The notes beneath the pieces are model-generated. The model saw nothing but the letters and a program-made list of their open reading frames with translations. It did not search any database and was not told where the DNA came from. Source: Chrysemys picta bellii (lineage: Eukaryota; Chordata; Testudines; Emydidae). Taken from it: a stretch of 64,000 nucleotides of DNA. Shown here piece after piece: positions 10,701 through 21,732 of the stretch; position 1 is the first letter of the stretch, and the number at the start of each line of letters is the position of its first letter. The stretch covers positions 63,347,287 to 63,411,286 of the forward strand of contig NC_088792.1 in NCBI RefSeq assembly GCF_011386835.1, in the 5' to 3' direction. The translations under genes and the position numbers were made by a program.

Positions 10701-12218
10701 AGTGGGACCTGGGCCACCCATACAGCCAAACTGCCCTAGCTGCTACTGAGTATGGGGAGTATGGGCAGTACTATTGCTCACCTGTTGTTAGTTTGTGGTC
10801 AAGTAGATCCATAGAACCATTGCCATGTCAGCATGCCCATATTCCTTTGTGGTTCTGCGGAGGTCCTCCACACAGAACTCTGCAGTATGCAGCAAGGAAT
10901 CAGAGATGCACCCACAGAGGTGTGTGCTCAGAATCCACCCCTTCAAGTTATTTTAATGAAAAGGACATGCATTTTTTACACAATTCAATTAATTCAATTA
11001 AAATTTAAAAAGAGATGTTCCAGCTTACAGTACACTGCTTTCAGCATTTCTTAGATGGTAGCCTGGATCCTGAGAGAAGGCTGCAAGGATTTGTACTTTA
11101 TGAACCACCTAGAACTCAGGTAAAAATTTCAAAAGCACCTGAGTCCCATTTTCAGAAGTGCCTTAGGCACTTAAGAGCTTCAGTCTCATTGAAAGTCAAT
11201 AGGACTTAGGCTGTTAAGTGTCTCAGTACTTTTGAAAACAGGACTCAAGCTATGTCTACACTACAGCTTATGCTGGCATAATTAATGTCCCTCTGATGTG
11301 TGAGTAAACATTCCCAAGTGACATAAGTTACACCGACATAAGTGCCGGTGTGGACAGCACTTTGTCAATGGAAGAGCTTCTCCAGCTGACATAGCTCCTG
11401 CCACTCACGGGTGCTGGAATAGTTAAGCTGACAGGAGAACTCTCGCCCATGGGCTTAGTGCAGCTACACACACAGCTTGCAGCTGCTCCACTGTAAAATC
11501 TCGAGTGTAGACATACCCCTTAGGCACTTTTGAAAATTTTACCCTATCTCTACTACAGAATTTGACTGCATTTGAACATGACTGCGAACAACAAAGTTAG
11601 ATGGCATGAGGCTTAGTGGTCAGTATAGATCAGGACAAATCTTGTCAGCTAGCCACACAGTTGGTGGATATATTGATTGTCCTGGACAATTTAGCATCAC
11701 GTGTCTAACTCAACTGTTTACAATTACGTTCAAACACCATTTTATTTTGTGGTATAGATAAGGCCATATAGTCAGATTCCAAAAAAGATTCCCTAGCACA
11801 AGTAGTACCAGCTACAAATGAAACTCAAGTACCATAGATTACAGTGGGGATAAATAAAGTTATATAGCCCCGTCAGACTATCTGCTGACCCAATAGTACA
11901 GCAAAGAAAAGCATGTGCTTTCTTGTAAGCATCTTTTGCATTTTTCACATGCATAAAGGCAGATCCTTTCCATCAAGAACATTTTATAGTATTATAACCA
12001 ATGTATTTTCATTTTCTTTGTCATAGGTGAAAAATCCTGATGCAGTGATCATGCCAGACCCAGCTACCCAGAGCACACTTTTTGCAAAACTGAAGTCAAA
12101 TAAAAAATGGATAGAGAAAATCAGCACCCATCTCATCCTCCGGGACTTTACTTCATTCATGGAGAAAACTGTGAGGGCTGTTCGATATCTGAAAAACTCC
12201 AGGAATCTCAGTGTTTGA
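7774..12218 (+). CDS. IL6: Interleukin-6, five coding exons (frameshifted in exon 3 as written)
   Basis: IL-6 is a secreted four-helix cytokine that signals through IL6R/gp130. Coding exons: 7774-7792, 7917-8092, 8889-9003, 9177-9323 and 12027-12218. Phases agree at each junction (1, 0, 0, 0). Read without the extra base, it would give about 215 residues, close to the family length. Seen: a hydrophobic signal peptide over the first ~20 residues; Cys pairs spaced C-x5-C and C-x9-C; the IL-6/G-CSF family pattern C-x9-C-x6-G-L-x2-F-x3-L across exons 3-4; and a strongly conserved C-terminal helix (LILRDFTSFMEKTVRAVRYL). Odd points: exon 3 is 115 nt instead of 114, with one extra base within 8935-8942, so the literal frame stops at 9000-9002 after about 102 residues; the exon 3 donor is GC. 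The neighbour TOMM7 fits the conserved order. Confidence 0.93.
7917..8092 (+). CDS. IL6: IL6 coding exon 2
   Basis: The acceptor is a pyrimidine tract ending ttctcag at 7916. The exon encodes the rest of the signal peptide (FLLAATLLLG) and the mature N-terminus through LKDE. The donor GTGGGT follows at 8093. Intron 1 is only 124 bp. Confidence 0.85.
8596..8690 (-). repeat. Penelope-type terminal repeat fragment in IL6 intron 2
   Basis: ttaaggtgccaccggactcc followed by ggatacagactaacacggct is the same terminal unit found at 34672-34880 and 49697-49909. Only the outer end is kept here. Confidence 0.65.
8889..9003 (+). CDS. IL6: IL6 coding exon 3 with one extra base
   Basis: It starts after ttcccag (8888) with MCEKFTVC in frame. 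After codons for MEML, conserved sequence (NNLNLPKITEEDGC) continues in the next frame, so one base is extra between 8935 and 8942 (gccccaaaac). The exon is 115 nt against 114 in other amniotes. Because both frames are conserved on either side, no alternative splice choice repairs it. The donor is GAG/GCAAGG at 9004, a GC-type donor. Confidence 0.85.
9177..9323 (+). CDS. IL6: IL6 coding exon 4
   Basis: Acceptor cattttag at 9176, donor GTGAGT at 9324. It is 147 nt, the usual size for this exon. It encodes EKCLSGISSGLFTFQTYLEY and on to TVRQM, the helix B/C region with the family signature. Confidence 0.92.
11110..11248. repeat. Old interspersed repeat, split by a MITE
   Basis: cattttcagaagtgccttaggcacttaag and ttgaaagtcaataggactta belong to a dispersed amniote repeat (caatgggact-type). 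Related sequence (ttaggcacttttgaaaattt) resumes at 11520-11555 after the MITE. Confidence 0.4.
11249..11519. mobile_element. Harbinger-type MITE in IL6 intron 4
   Basis: It begins gctatgtctacactac and ends gagtgtagacatacccc, inverted termini of the GTCTACAC family. The right flank is tta. It interrupts the older repeat around it, so it is the younger insertion. Confidence 0.65.
12027..12218 (+). CDS. IL6: IL6 coding exon 5
   Basis: Acceptor ttgtcatag at 12026. It encodes 63 residues (VKNPDAVIMPDPATQ to the C-terminus) and stops at TGA 12216-12218. The terminal helix D, which makes receptor contacts in the family, is the best conserved part of the gene. Confidence 0.94.
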   Translation: MKNPDAVIMPDPATQSTLFAKLKSNKKWIEKISTHLILRDFTSFMEKTVRAVRYLKNSRNLSV

Positions 12219-12645
12219 ATGTTTTAATTCAGGCACATTCCTTCATCACAAAATCTGTCATGTGGCAGATGACAATGTTGTTCTATTTTAAGAACCAGAA
12301 GTAATCAGAATAGTTTATATTTTATTAAGATTTCCTTTTACAAATGTATTTATTGTTTTTTAAAATATTTATTTTTAAAAAAATATTGCCTATTTATTTT
12401 CCCAGGATTTAGAGATAATTTAAACGGTCTAGTTTATTTCAATATTTACTACCACAACCAGTATTTATTACCACTGTTTACAATACAAGCTGATTTCATT
12501 TAATATTCAGGAAAAAAAATTCACTTGAGATGGCTGTATGTTGTATGTAAAATGAAAAGAGTAATTTGTGCTTTGAAAATGTGTGAGAGAGTATTTAACA
12601 TCTATTTATATTTAAAGAAAAATAAAAGCAGATTAAAAAACAAAC
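12219..12645 (+). promoter_or_regulatory. IL6: IL6 3' UTR with AU-rich elements and poly(A) signal
   Basis: Many ATTTA pentamers (for example near 12345, 12365, 12390, 12465 and 12590-12610) form an AU-rich element cluster, the instability signal typical of cytokine mRNAs. AATAAA at 12621-12626 is the likely polyadenylation signal. Confidence 0.8.
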
Positions 12646-12864
12646 AGACTAGCTTGTATGTATTTAAATAAAAGTAAGGAATTCTGATATACCCAATCTT
12701 CACCCCTAGAATTATTTATATTCTACATTGCCTTCATTCAACAGCCATTCTGGAATATTATTATTTTTTGGGTAACTAGATCAAAGTTTCTAAAAACAGC
12801 TACATAAAGAGTCAATTATTAAAAAGAATGATAAAAATCAGCCTAACAGGAGCAAACTCTAATT

Positions 12865-13036
12865 CAGTGGTTCTCAATCTCTGACCCGCGGGCCGCTTGC
12901 GGGCCAATCAGCACACACCTGCAGCCCATGTGACATCCTCAGGGCCATACAGATAGTATATATATTCTGTAGATGTGGCAAACATAACACATTCTGCATA
13001 TGTGGCTCACAATGCTAATTAGGTTGAGGACCACTA
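12865..13036. mobile_element. hAT-type MITE
   Basis: It starts cagtggttctcaatct and ends aggttgaggaccacta, inverted hAT-type termini. It is non-coding. A clean octamer duplication is not visible. Confidence 0.55.
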
Positions 13037-13658
13037 CTGTCATCCCACATTGTTAGACTAAAGGTGAAAACCATTAACAAAAACACCTATGGCAACTTGC
13101 CTCAAATGATCCACATGCAGATATTAGAAAAATATATCCCCCTGCCAACAAACAATCTACAGCAGCACATATAAAGGAAACAGGAGTCTTGATCCTTGCC
13201 CTAATGGAGGACAAATACAGTCCAGGGTAACAGATCTGATTGCTAGAGGGATCTATGCCACTGAAAAAATATTTAATGAAGGCTCTGTATGCTGTACCAT
13301 ATATAAAAAAGGGATCCATTTGATGTACAAATCTTTTATTTGCCATTTGTACTGTCCAGTGTAAAGTAGGTAATTTGGAGAGCGAATGTGAGATGCTTTC
13401 CTTCCAGGTTCAGCTTTACGTGCAATTTCAAGGTGACCAGCAATAAGCCTGCAACAGATGTCCCATGTTTTCTTTCCTGCCTGAAGCCAGAAGGGACTTC
13501 CTATGCATGAAGTGCAATTTGGTGGCTGCACTGGAAGAAAAGATTCTTGGATTGGAAGGTCAAGTGGAAGCGCTATGGAGAATCAGAGAAGCTGAGGAGT
13601 TCCTAGACAGCCAGGTCTGAGAAACACCAGTACCCCAGGTTCAAGGACGGCCACCAAA

Positions 13659-13663
<5 letters not shown>

Positions 13664-13696
<33 letters not shown>
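13664..13696. repeat. (GA)n microsatellite
   Basis: About 16 uninterrupted GA units inside the 5' part of the CR1 element. Confidence 0.9.
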
Positions 13697-13699
<3 letters not shown>

Positions 13700-14631
13700 T
13701 AAGTCAGAGAAGAGGCTTGGCAATGTACAACCACCAGAGGCAAGAGGTCACGGCAGCATTCTACATGACTGGAAACAGACAAGGATGGGCAGGCTGTGGT
13801 CACCAGAGAAAAGAGAGCCAGGAGGAATTCCACAGAGCTAGAAATTTCCAATCAATGCCAGGTTCTCAGTATGGAAACTGTGGAAGCTCTCTATCAAAAT
13901 CCAACTGGCCTGAGAGACTGGAGAGATGTTTGGGTCACTCCTGTGGATAGCAGCTCAGCCCAAACTGTAAGAAAATCAAGCAGGCACAAAAAGAGATCTC
14001 CAACTGCCCCAGGAGACAGATGATCCTTGGTGGGCATTTAGTACTCAGAAGAATCAAAATCATATGCTGCAAAGACAGGCAGACAATGGGACAGTATTCT
14101 GTCTTCCTGGAGCCAAGACATGAGATGTCAGTCTTGACTGGATAAGCTTCTGAAGTCAATGGACAAGGATCCAATGGGGAGAGTTCATAGTGGTGCTAAT
14201 GATGCTGTGTCATGGGATAGCTCACAGATAAGAGAGAACTTCAGGGAATTCAGAAGCATGCTAAAGGAGAATATCCAAGCAATCTTCTCAGAGATCCTCC
14301 CTGTTCCACAAGCAAAGGAACACAGAAGTTTCTGAAAGTGAACTGCTGGCTAGGTAAGTGGAAGAACGTGGAAGATTTGGGTTCTGTATAACATTGGTCC
14401 ATCTTCTATGAGGAGAGGGAGCTGTACAGTTTGGATGGCATCTATCTCACTGAAGGAGAACCAACCTCCTCAGGGGAAGGCTGGCTAGTATATTCAGGAG
14501 GGATAATAATAAAAGGGAAGAGTAAAAAGGGGAAAACATGAGCACTCATTTAGCACAAAATCAAGATGTTAAGAAAACAAAATTAATCAAAGGACAAAAA
14601 AAGAAGAAATTCTTTAATTGCCTATACACCA

Positions 14632-16620
14632 ATGCTAGGGAACCTAGTTAACAATCAAGAGGAGTTGGCATTGCTTTATGAGCACATATTTGATCCAGTT
14701 GATTTTACTGAAACCTGGTGGGATGATTCACGTGGTTGGTCTATTAAAATCAATGGTTATAACCTAGTTATGAAGGATCAACTGGACAAAATGTCAAAAA
14801 TGGCATTACCTCTTTCTGAGTCGCTGACAACTCGGAAGAAAATGATCTTGAATGCTTACAGATCAATGCCCTAACAGAAAGTACAAGATGGGGTATTAGT
14901 TAGTGTCTGTTACAGACCACCAAATCACACTAGGTTCTTAAAGGGCTCTAGTCCCCTATCTATAATGTTTAGGAAAACAAGCTATGTGATCATAAGTGAC
15001 TTTGATTTGAGTAACAGTGCTGGAAGTCTCATACTCCCACTCCTAAAACATCCTCAGAATTTCTTACTATAGACAACAATTTCCTAACTCAAAAAGCATT
15101 GCATCCCACATAGGGAAATTCTAATTTAGATCTCATCTTGAGAAATAAAGAGAAACTGATCACAGAATGAAAAATCAATGGTGGATTAAGTACAAGTGAT
15201 CATGACTTGATCACATTTACAATGCACAAACAGAATAAAGTCCAAAGCAGTAATGTATGTACTTGGTGCTTTAAAATGACCAATTTCACAAAACTGAAAA
15301 TAATTATGAGCCAAATCAGCTGGATGGAAGAAATTAATCAGAAAAATGTGAATGATTGGGAATTGTTTGAGAATACTTTACTAGATGGCCAGAAAGCCAC
15401 TATCCTACAATTGAGAAAGAAAGCTGTGCTGGTTAAAAAATTGACCTGGTTTAGAGGAGAAGTGAAGGCAGCTATAAATAGTAGTATATAACAAATGGAA
15501 GAAAGGGGAAGTCAATAGTAATTAATATAAAACTGAAGCTAGGAATTCTATAAAATTGGTAAGAGACACAAAAGGGACACAAAGAGAAATCTATCACCAG
15601 CAGAGTTAAGGACAATAAGGAATTTTTTAAATGTACATTATGAACAAAGAATCCTAACAATAGTACTGGTCCATTACAAGATGCAAATGGTAGAATTATC
15701 AATAATAATAATGCAGAAAAGGTAGAAGTGTTCAATAAATATTTCTGCTCTGGTGCAAAATATGATGTAGTCGTATCATATGAACATGTTCTTTCCATTC
15801 CACTAGTATCTCAGAAGGATGTTAAAGAGCAACTACTAAAATTAGAAATTTATAAATCAGCAGGTCCAGATAATTTGTATGCAAGAGTTTTAAAACAGCT
15901 TGTTGAGAAGCATGGATTGTTAATGTTAATGAAGAACATTGTTAATATTGATTTTCAATAAGTCTTGGAACAGTTGAGAAGTTCCAGAAGACTGGAGGAA
16001 AGCTAATGTTGTACCAATGTTTTAAAAGTCTAAATGGGATGAGTTCGGTAATTATAGGCCTGTCAGTCTGACATCAATCCTGGGCAAAATATCGGAGCAG
16101 CTGATATGGGACTTAATTAATCAAAAATTAAAGGAGGATAATATAATTAATGCCAATCAGTATGGGTTTATGGAAAATAGAGCCTTTCAAACTAACTTGA
16201 TTTTTTATGAGATTACAAGTTTGGTCAATAAAGGTAATAGCATTGACCTAATACTTAGACTTCTTGTAAGACATTTGACTTGGTACTGAATGACATTTTG
16301 ATTAAAAAACTAGAATGATATAAAATTAACACAGCACACATTACATGAATTAAAAGTTAATTAACTGATAAGTCTCAAAATGTCATTGTAAATGGGAAAT
16401 CATCTTTGAGAGGGTGTTTCTCTTGTGGTCCTCAGGGATTAGTTCTTGGTCCTACACTATTTTAACATTTTTATCAATGAACTGGAAGAAAACATAAATC
16501 AATTATAAAGTTTACAGATGACACAAAAATTCAGATTGGTAAATAATGAAGAAAACAGGTCACTGATACAGAGGGATCTGGATTGCTTGGTAAGATGGGC
16601 ACAAATAAACAATATGTGTT
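14632..16620 (+). pseudogene. CR1 ORF2 remnant (endonuclease and reverse transcriptase)
   Basis: Broken frames on the plus strand carry LINE endonuclease and reverse-transcriptase motifs in the right order. The catalytic FxDD-type box cannot be read intact, and the FVDFSKAFD equivalent near 16250 is degraded. It is a retrotransposon fossil rather than a host gene. Confidence 0.75.
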
Positions 16621-16884
16621 TTAATAAACAGTGACCAAGATTTTGGTGTCATAGTGGATAATCAGCTGGACACGAACTCCCAGTACAACACTGGGGCCAG
16701 CAAGGCAAATACAATCCTTGGATGTATAACAAGGGAATCTCAAGTCTCTGCATTTGGCACTGGTGTAACTGCGGCTGAACACTGTCCAGTACTGGTGTCT
16801 CCAATTCAAAAAGCATGCTGATAAATAGAATAAGGTTCAGAGAACCCTGAGAATAATTATAGGAGTTGAAAATATGCTTTACAG

Positions 16885-17076
16885 CAGAGATTTTCAAACT
16901 TTTTAGGCTGTATACCACTCTCCAAATAATGTAGACCTACTTCATACTCCAATCTGAGAGAGTCATAATATACCTATTATTAGATTGCCAAGTCTTACTA
17001 AATAGAGTGAGTTGTTCACCATTGCGGGATTTTTCTCATGTACCCCCTGACATGTACCCCAGTTTGAAAACCACTG
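16885..17076. mobile_element. hAT-type MITE nested in CR1
   Basis: It starts cagagattttcaaact and ends agtttgaaaaccactg (inverted). The flanks ctttacag and ccttataa could be a decayed 8-bp duplication. CR1 sequence resumes on the right (aatgacagagtcaaggagct). Confidence 0.6.
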
Positions 17077-17377
17077 CCTTATAATGACAGAGTCAAGGAG
17101 CTCAATCTATTTAGTTTAACAAAGAGAAGGTTAAGGGGTGACTTGATCACAAAGTACCTACAGAGAGAAAAATATTTGATAATGGATTCTTCAATCTATC
17201 AGAGAAAGGTATAACATGATCCAAGGACTGGAAGTTGAAGCTAGACAAATTCAGACTGGAAATAAAGTGCAAGAGTGAGGACATTTAAGCACTGGAACAA
17301 TGTACCAAAAGTTATGGCTGATTCTCCAGCACTGGCAACTTTTAATTCAAGATTGTAGTTTTTCTAAAAGATATGAG

Positions 17378-17971
17378 TAAGGCTGCAAGTTTGTTATGGA
17401 GGTCACGGATTCCGTGACTTTCCAGGACCTCTGTGACTTCTGCAGGGGCCAGTGCGGCTCGGGCAGCCTCTGGGCCAGCCCCACTGTCCACTGGTGGGGC
17501 AGTCCCAGGCCACCACCCTCCCCCCATCCAGCAGCAGCACGAGTTTGTGAGGGGGGGAGGGGGTTCAGGGCTGGGGGTTGGGGCACAGGAGGGGGTGAGG
17601 GCTCTGGGCAGCCCTTAGCTTGGGGGGGTTCCCCAGAAGCTGCAACATGTCCCTCCCTCAGCTCTGCATGCTGCCTCTGCACAGGTACTGTCCCTGCAGC
17701 TCCCACTAGCCGTGGTTCCAGGCCAATAGGAGCTGCGGAAGGGACATGTCACCGCTTCCAGGGAGCCACAAGGAGCCAGGTAGGGAGCCTCCCATCCCCA
17801 CCCAACTCCCCCCGTGGCTCCCACTCCAGCATCCCCCCAGGCCACCCCAAGATTTAGTCAGGTGTATATAGTACAATTCATGGACAGGTCACGGGCTGTG
17901 AATTTTTGTTTTCTGCTTGTGACCTGTCCATGACTTTTATTAAAAATACCCTTGACTAAAACGTAGCCTTA
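17378..17971. mobile_element. GC-rich non-autonomous hAT element nested in CR1
   Basis: It begins taaggctgcaagtttg and ends aaaacgtagcctta. The octamer gatatgag occurs at 17370-17377 and 17972-17979, a perfect 8-bp target duplication. Inner palindromic motif: ggtcacggattccgtgac. A fragment of the same family is at 45310-45480. Confidence 0.8.
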
Positions 17972-18075
17972 GATATGAGGAATCATTTGAGGGAAGTTCC
18001 ATTGACTAGGTTATACAGGAAGTCAGACTAGATGATCACAATTGTCCCTTCTGGCCTTGGAATCTTACGACATAG

Positions 18076-18712
18076 GAGGAAGAGCATTTACTTCTCTCCC
18101 TATCTTTCTGGAAAGACTGCAACCAAATACAGTGGGTTAAGTGTGATCCTGTTTGGGAATCTTCTTTAATAAACCAACTCTCAGACCAGGGATTTAAATT
18201 GAACTAGAGTCTGGACTTTATTTGACCTCCCTGGCTGGTATATCTGCTCACCTGAATGCAGCTTTTAACTCAAAAAAGCCCTTTTGAACAGTTAATTTCA
18301 TGCCCAAAAGAAAGTACATGTCCTTGTTCTTCTAAGCAATGACCTTTTCTTGCTCTGCATATCCATCTCCTAAATGGAAAATACTATATTAATGTAAGTA
18401 GAACCTAGAAATAATGTATGCAAGTTCATACTTCACCAATTTACGGACTGGCCATTGCACAGCACAAACGGGCCCTTAGAAATTTATTAACTAGTCACTT
18501 GTAAAAATTAAATTAGTCATGCATTTTCTCAGGATGTGGTCTTTAATCCTGTGGTGAGGGGGGGGGAAAAAGAACTTATTTCCAACTTAAAAAAAAAAAA
18601 AAAAAAGACAGCAGCATAGAGCTGGAACTAACTCTCCAGTAGGGTAGTTTCAAAACTACTCAAAGCATGATTACATAACCTAGTCTACATTTTAGGAATT
18701 TTCAATCACACG
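18076..18712. other. Intergenic, no gene seen
   Basis: AT-rich DNA with an A-run near 18590-18606. Nothing coding or repetitive was recognised with confidence. Confidence 0.45.
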
Positions 18713-18713
18713 T

Positions 18714-18856
18714 AGGATGACCAGACAGCAAGTGTGGGGGAAAAAAAAAAAAAAAAAAAAATCGGGATGGGGTGGGAGGGGTAATAGGAGCATATATAAG
18801 AAAAAGACCCAAAAATCAGGACTGTCCCTATAAAATTGGGACATCTGGGCACCCTA
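18714..18856. mobile_element. Short MITE with TIRs
   Basis: aggatgaccagaca at the left and tgggacatctgggcaccct at the right are imperfect inverted repeats. Between them are an A-run and a tail (aaaatcaggactgtccctat) that I recognise as a dispersed element of turtle-like genomes. Confidence 0.5.
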
Positions 18857-20419
18857 GTCACAAGGAATGTGTAATAGTGTTTTAACTATAATACTGCATT
18901 AGAAATACGTTTTATGCACTCATCCAGACCATTGTTTTTACATAAGACATAAAATTTTGTATGTTATACACTTCCACAAAGGTACTCTTCTTATTTTAAT
19001 ATATACTAAGAGCTTGTACTTGCTGTGACCAAACTTTTACTTAAACATGGATTTTAAACAGTTTTAGTTTACAACATTTTAAATTTAATTGGCTGTAAAG
19101 CTAGTAAGGTTTTTGCTGATAAGAGTTGGATAAAGAAAAAAAAACTTTGTTTTATAGTGAAGTGCAAGGTACTGTACAGATACTTCATATCTTTAATTTC
19201 ATTGGGGGTTTGCAAATAATGGAGAAATTCAAGGAATATCTTATTGGCAAAAAATTGTTAAATAATTCCTAGATTCATTTTTCTAAAAGAGCAATTATTA
19301 TTTTGTATTTTTAAAATTTTCATGGCCTAAATGTTCTGCATATCTATTCACAGTAATGGCAACATAATACATGGACTAAGTAAGATTAAATAAGGTCTTA
19401 TGGTTGGTATGATTAAGAAGCAGTCTTTAGAAAGTTACTTTCTGCAAAGCAGATATGAAAAGTGTTTTTATGTTCCAGCTCAGACTTTAATCCAGATGTA
19501 TACTGTTCAGCTAACTGGTGGAAACTGTTTCTTAATTTTCCACTACATTACATTCACTAACTTCAAGTTTAGAAATTAGTTACTGCTATAATTCTAGCAA
19601 ACATATCCAGTATACTTAGGTTTCTTAGAAGACAATACTAGAAAAGACAGCAGTTACAGGTGCTTTAACAACATCCAGCCAACACAGCTTTGAGGAAAAT
19701 ACGAGCTAACAACATAAGGCTCATTGATATCCTACTCTCAAAGTCTGAGGACAATTCTCAGAGTGGTAGCAGTGTTAGTCTGTATCAGCAAAAACACTGA
19801 GGAGTCCTTGTGGCACTTTAGAGACTAACAAATTTATTTGGGCATAAACTTTTGTGGGCTAAAACCCACTTTATCAGATGCATGGAGTGGAACATATAGT
19901 AGGGAGGTATAAATATACATCATATGAAAAGATGGGAGTTGCCCTACCAAGTGTGTGTGGGGGGAGGGTTAGTGCTAATGAGCCAATTCAATTTAAGTTG
20001 GAAGTAGGCAATTCTCAACAGTTGACAAGGAGTGGAAATCACTTTTGTAGTGTTAATGAGGCCAATGTAAACAAGGTGGCCCACTTAAAACAGTTGACAA
20101 GAAGGTGTGAGTATTTAGCAAGGGGAAATTAGTTTTTGTAAAAACAAGGAGAAGTACTTGTGGCACCTTAGAGACGAACCAATTGATTTAGTTTCTGTAG
20201 TGACCCATTCTCTCCCAGGCCTTACTTGATGGTGTCCAGTTTGCAAATTAATTCCAGTTCTGCAGTTTCTCGTTGGAGTCTGGTTTTGAAGTTTTTTTTG
20301 TTGAAGAACTTGCACTTTTTAGTCTGTTATTGAATGACAGGGAGATTGAAGTGTTCTCCTAATAAATTTATTAGTCTCTAAAGTGCCACAAGGACCTCTA
20401 GTTTTTGAGGACAATTCTG

Positions 20420-20575
20420 ACACTACAGCCGGGATTGATGCTCTGAGATTGATCCACCGGCGGTCGATTTAGCAGGTCTAGTGAAGACCCGCCAAATTGA
20501 CAGCAGATTGCTCTCCAGTCGACCCCTGTACTCTATCCCAACGAGAAGAGTAAGGTAAATCAATGGGAGATTTTA
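20420..20575. repeat. Partial Harbinger-type MITE
   Basis: tacagccgggattgatgctc to ggtaaatcaatgggagattt matches the left half of the complete copy at 21453-21732, without its first ~16 bases. The shared flank before it (gaggacaattctgacac) shows it arose by duplication rather than by separate insertion. Confidence 0.65.
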
Positions 20576-20649
20576 TGTGACCATCATTTATTAGCACTGT
20601 AGTGTCTAGGAAGTGGATCTCGTGTGTGACTGGTCCAGGCTGAGATTGA

Positions 20650-21158
20650 TGGAAACAAACAGATTGACAGAGCCAGAAGAATACCCAGAAGTCACCTACT
20701 ACAAGACAGGCCCAACAAAGAAAATAACAGAACGCCACTAGCTGTCACCTACAGCCCTCAACTGAAACCTCCCCAGCGCATCATCAAGGATCCACAACCT
20801 ATCCTGCAGGACGATCCCTCATTCTCATAGGCCTTGGGAGACAGGCCAGTCCTCACTTACAGACAGCCCCCCCAACCTGAAGCAAATATTCACCAGCAAC
20901 TACACACCACACACAGAAAACACTAACCCAGGAACCAAACCCTGCAACAAACTCTGGTGCCAACTATGTCCGCATATTTATTCAAGGGACACCATCATAG
21001 GACCTAGCCACATCATCAGGGGCTTGCTCACCTGCACATCTACCAATGTGATATATGCCATCATGTGCCAGCAATGCCCCTCTGCCATGTACATTAGCCA
21101 AACCGGAAAGTCTCTACGCCAAAGAATAAATGGACACAAAACGGACATCAGGAATTAA
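20650..21158 (+). pseudogene. Penelope C-terminal remnant with GIY-YIG endonuclease
   Basis: The plus-strand frame reads ...TCTSTNVIYAIMCQQCPSAM, then YISQTGKSLRQRINGHKTD, and ends at TAA (21156-21158). The VIYAI...YIS pair is the GIY-YIG motif with the glycine of YIG changed to Ser. A Cys-rich patch (CNKLWCQLC) precedes it, as in Penelope elements. In that family the reverse transcriptase is followed by this nuclease, which nicks target DNA. The reverse transcriptase is not complete here and upstream frames are broken. Confidence 0.7.
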
Positions 21159-21452
21159 CATTCAAAAACCAGAAGAACACTTCAAAAGTGATTTCCACTC
21201 CTTCTTGTCAACTGTTGAGAATTGCCTACTTCCAACTTAAATTGAATTGGCTCGTTAGCACTAACCCCCCACATGGTAAGGCATCTTCCATCTTTTCATA
21301 TGCTGTGTATTTACACCTCCCTACTATATGTTCCACTCCATGCATCTGATGAAGTGGGTTTTAGCCCACAAAGTTTATGCCCAAATAAATTTGTTAGTCT
21401 CTAAAGTGCCACAAGGACTCTTCGCTGTTTTTGAGGACAATACTGACACTTA

Positions 21453-21732
21453 GGGCAGGTCTACATTACAGCCGAGATTGAGGCTCTGAGATCGATCCAC
21501 CGGTGGTCGATTTAGTGGGTCTAGTGAAAACCTGCCAAATTGACAGCAGATCGCTCTCCAGTCGACCCATGTACTCTACCCCCAACGAGAAGAGTAAGGT
21601 AAATCAACGGGAGATTTTCTCCCATCAACCCCCCACGGTAACTCAACCTAAGGTACATCAACTCCAGCTACATTATTCAGATAGCTGGAGTTGCGTAGCA
21701 TAGGTCAATTTACCATGGTAGTATAGACAGCC
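21453..21732. mobile_element. Harbinger-type MITE with TTA duplication
   Basis: It starts gggcaggtctacattac and ends gtagtatagacagcc. tta flanks it at 21450-21452 and 21733-21735, fitting the 3-bp TWA duplication of PIF/Harbinger elements. Confidence 0.75.

Larger units (their letters stand above)
13440..18075 (+). mobile_element. CR1-clade LINE, nearly full length, dead
   Basis: In order on the plus strand: an ORF1-like piece with CMKC then a heptad-like stretch (ALEEKILGLEGQVEAL, about 13500-13615); an ORF2 endonuclease region (FTETWWDDS near 14700); reverse transcriptase motifs (KSAGPDN near 15860; NYRPVSLTSILGKISEQL near 16050; QYGF near 16160); and a 3' end with agtcagactagatgatcaca near 18025. 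Frameshifts and stops are frequent, so it cannot be active. Two hAT elements are inserted at 16885-17076 and 17378-17971. Confidence 0.8.
19759..21432. mobile_element. Penelope-like retroelement composite
   Basis: The left end is an outward terminal repeat (gtgttagtctgtatcagc, then gtgggctaaaacccac and gcatggagtgg), present in inverted form at the right end (about 21190-21432). Between them are minus-strand Penelope pieces (20154-20406) and a plus-strand GIY-YIG region. The string tgaggacaatNct occurs at 19746, 20407 and 21433, which marks the insertion site and a later local duplication. Confidence 0.65.

Noticed and set aside
13664..13696. Possible CRISPR or satellite array
   Set aside because: Simple GA dinucleotide repeat. 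No spaced repeats anywhere in the window fit CRISPR, and the genome is vertebrate.
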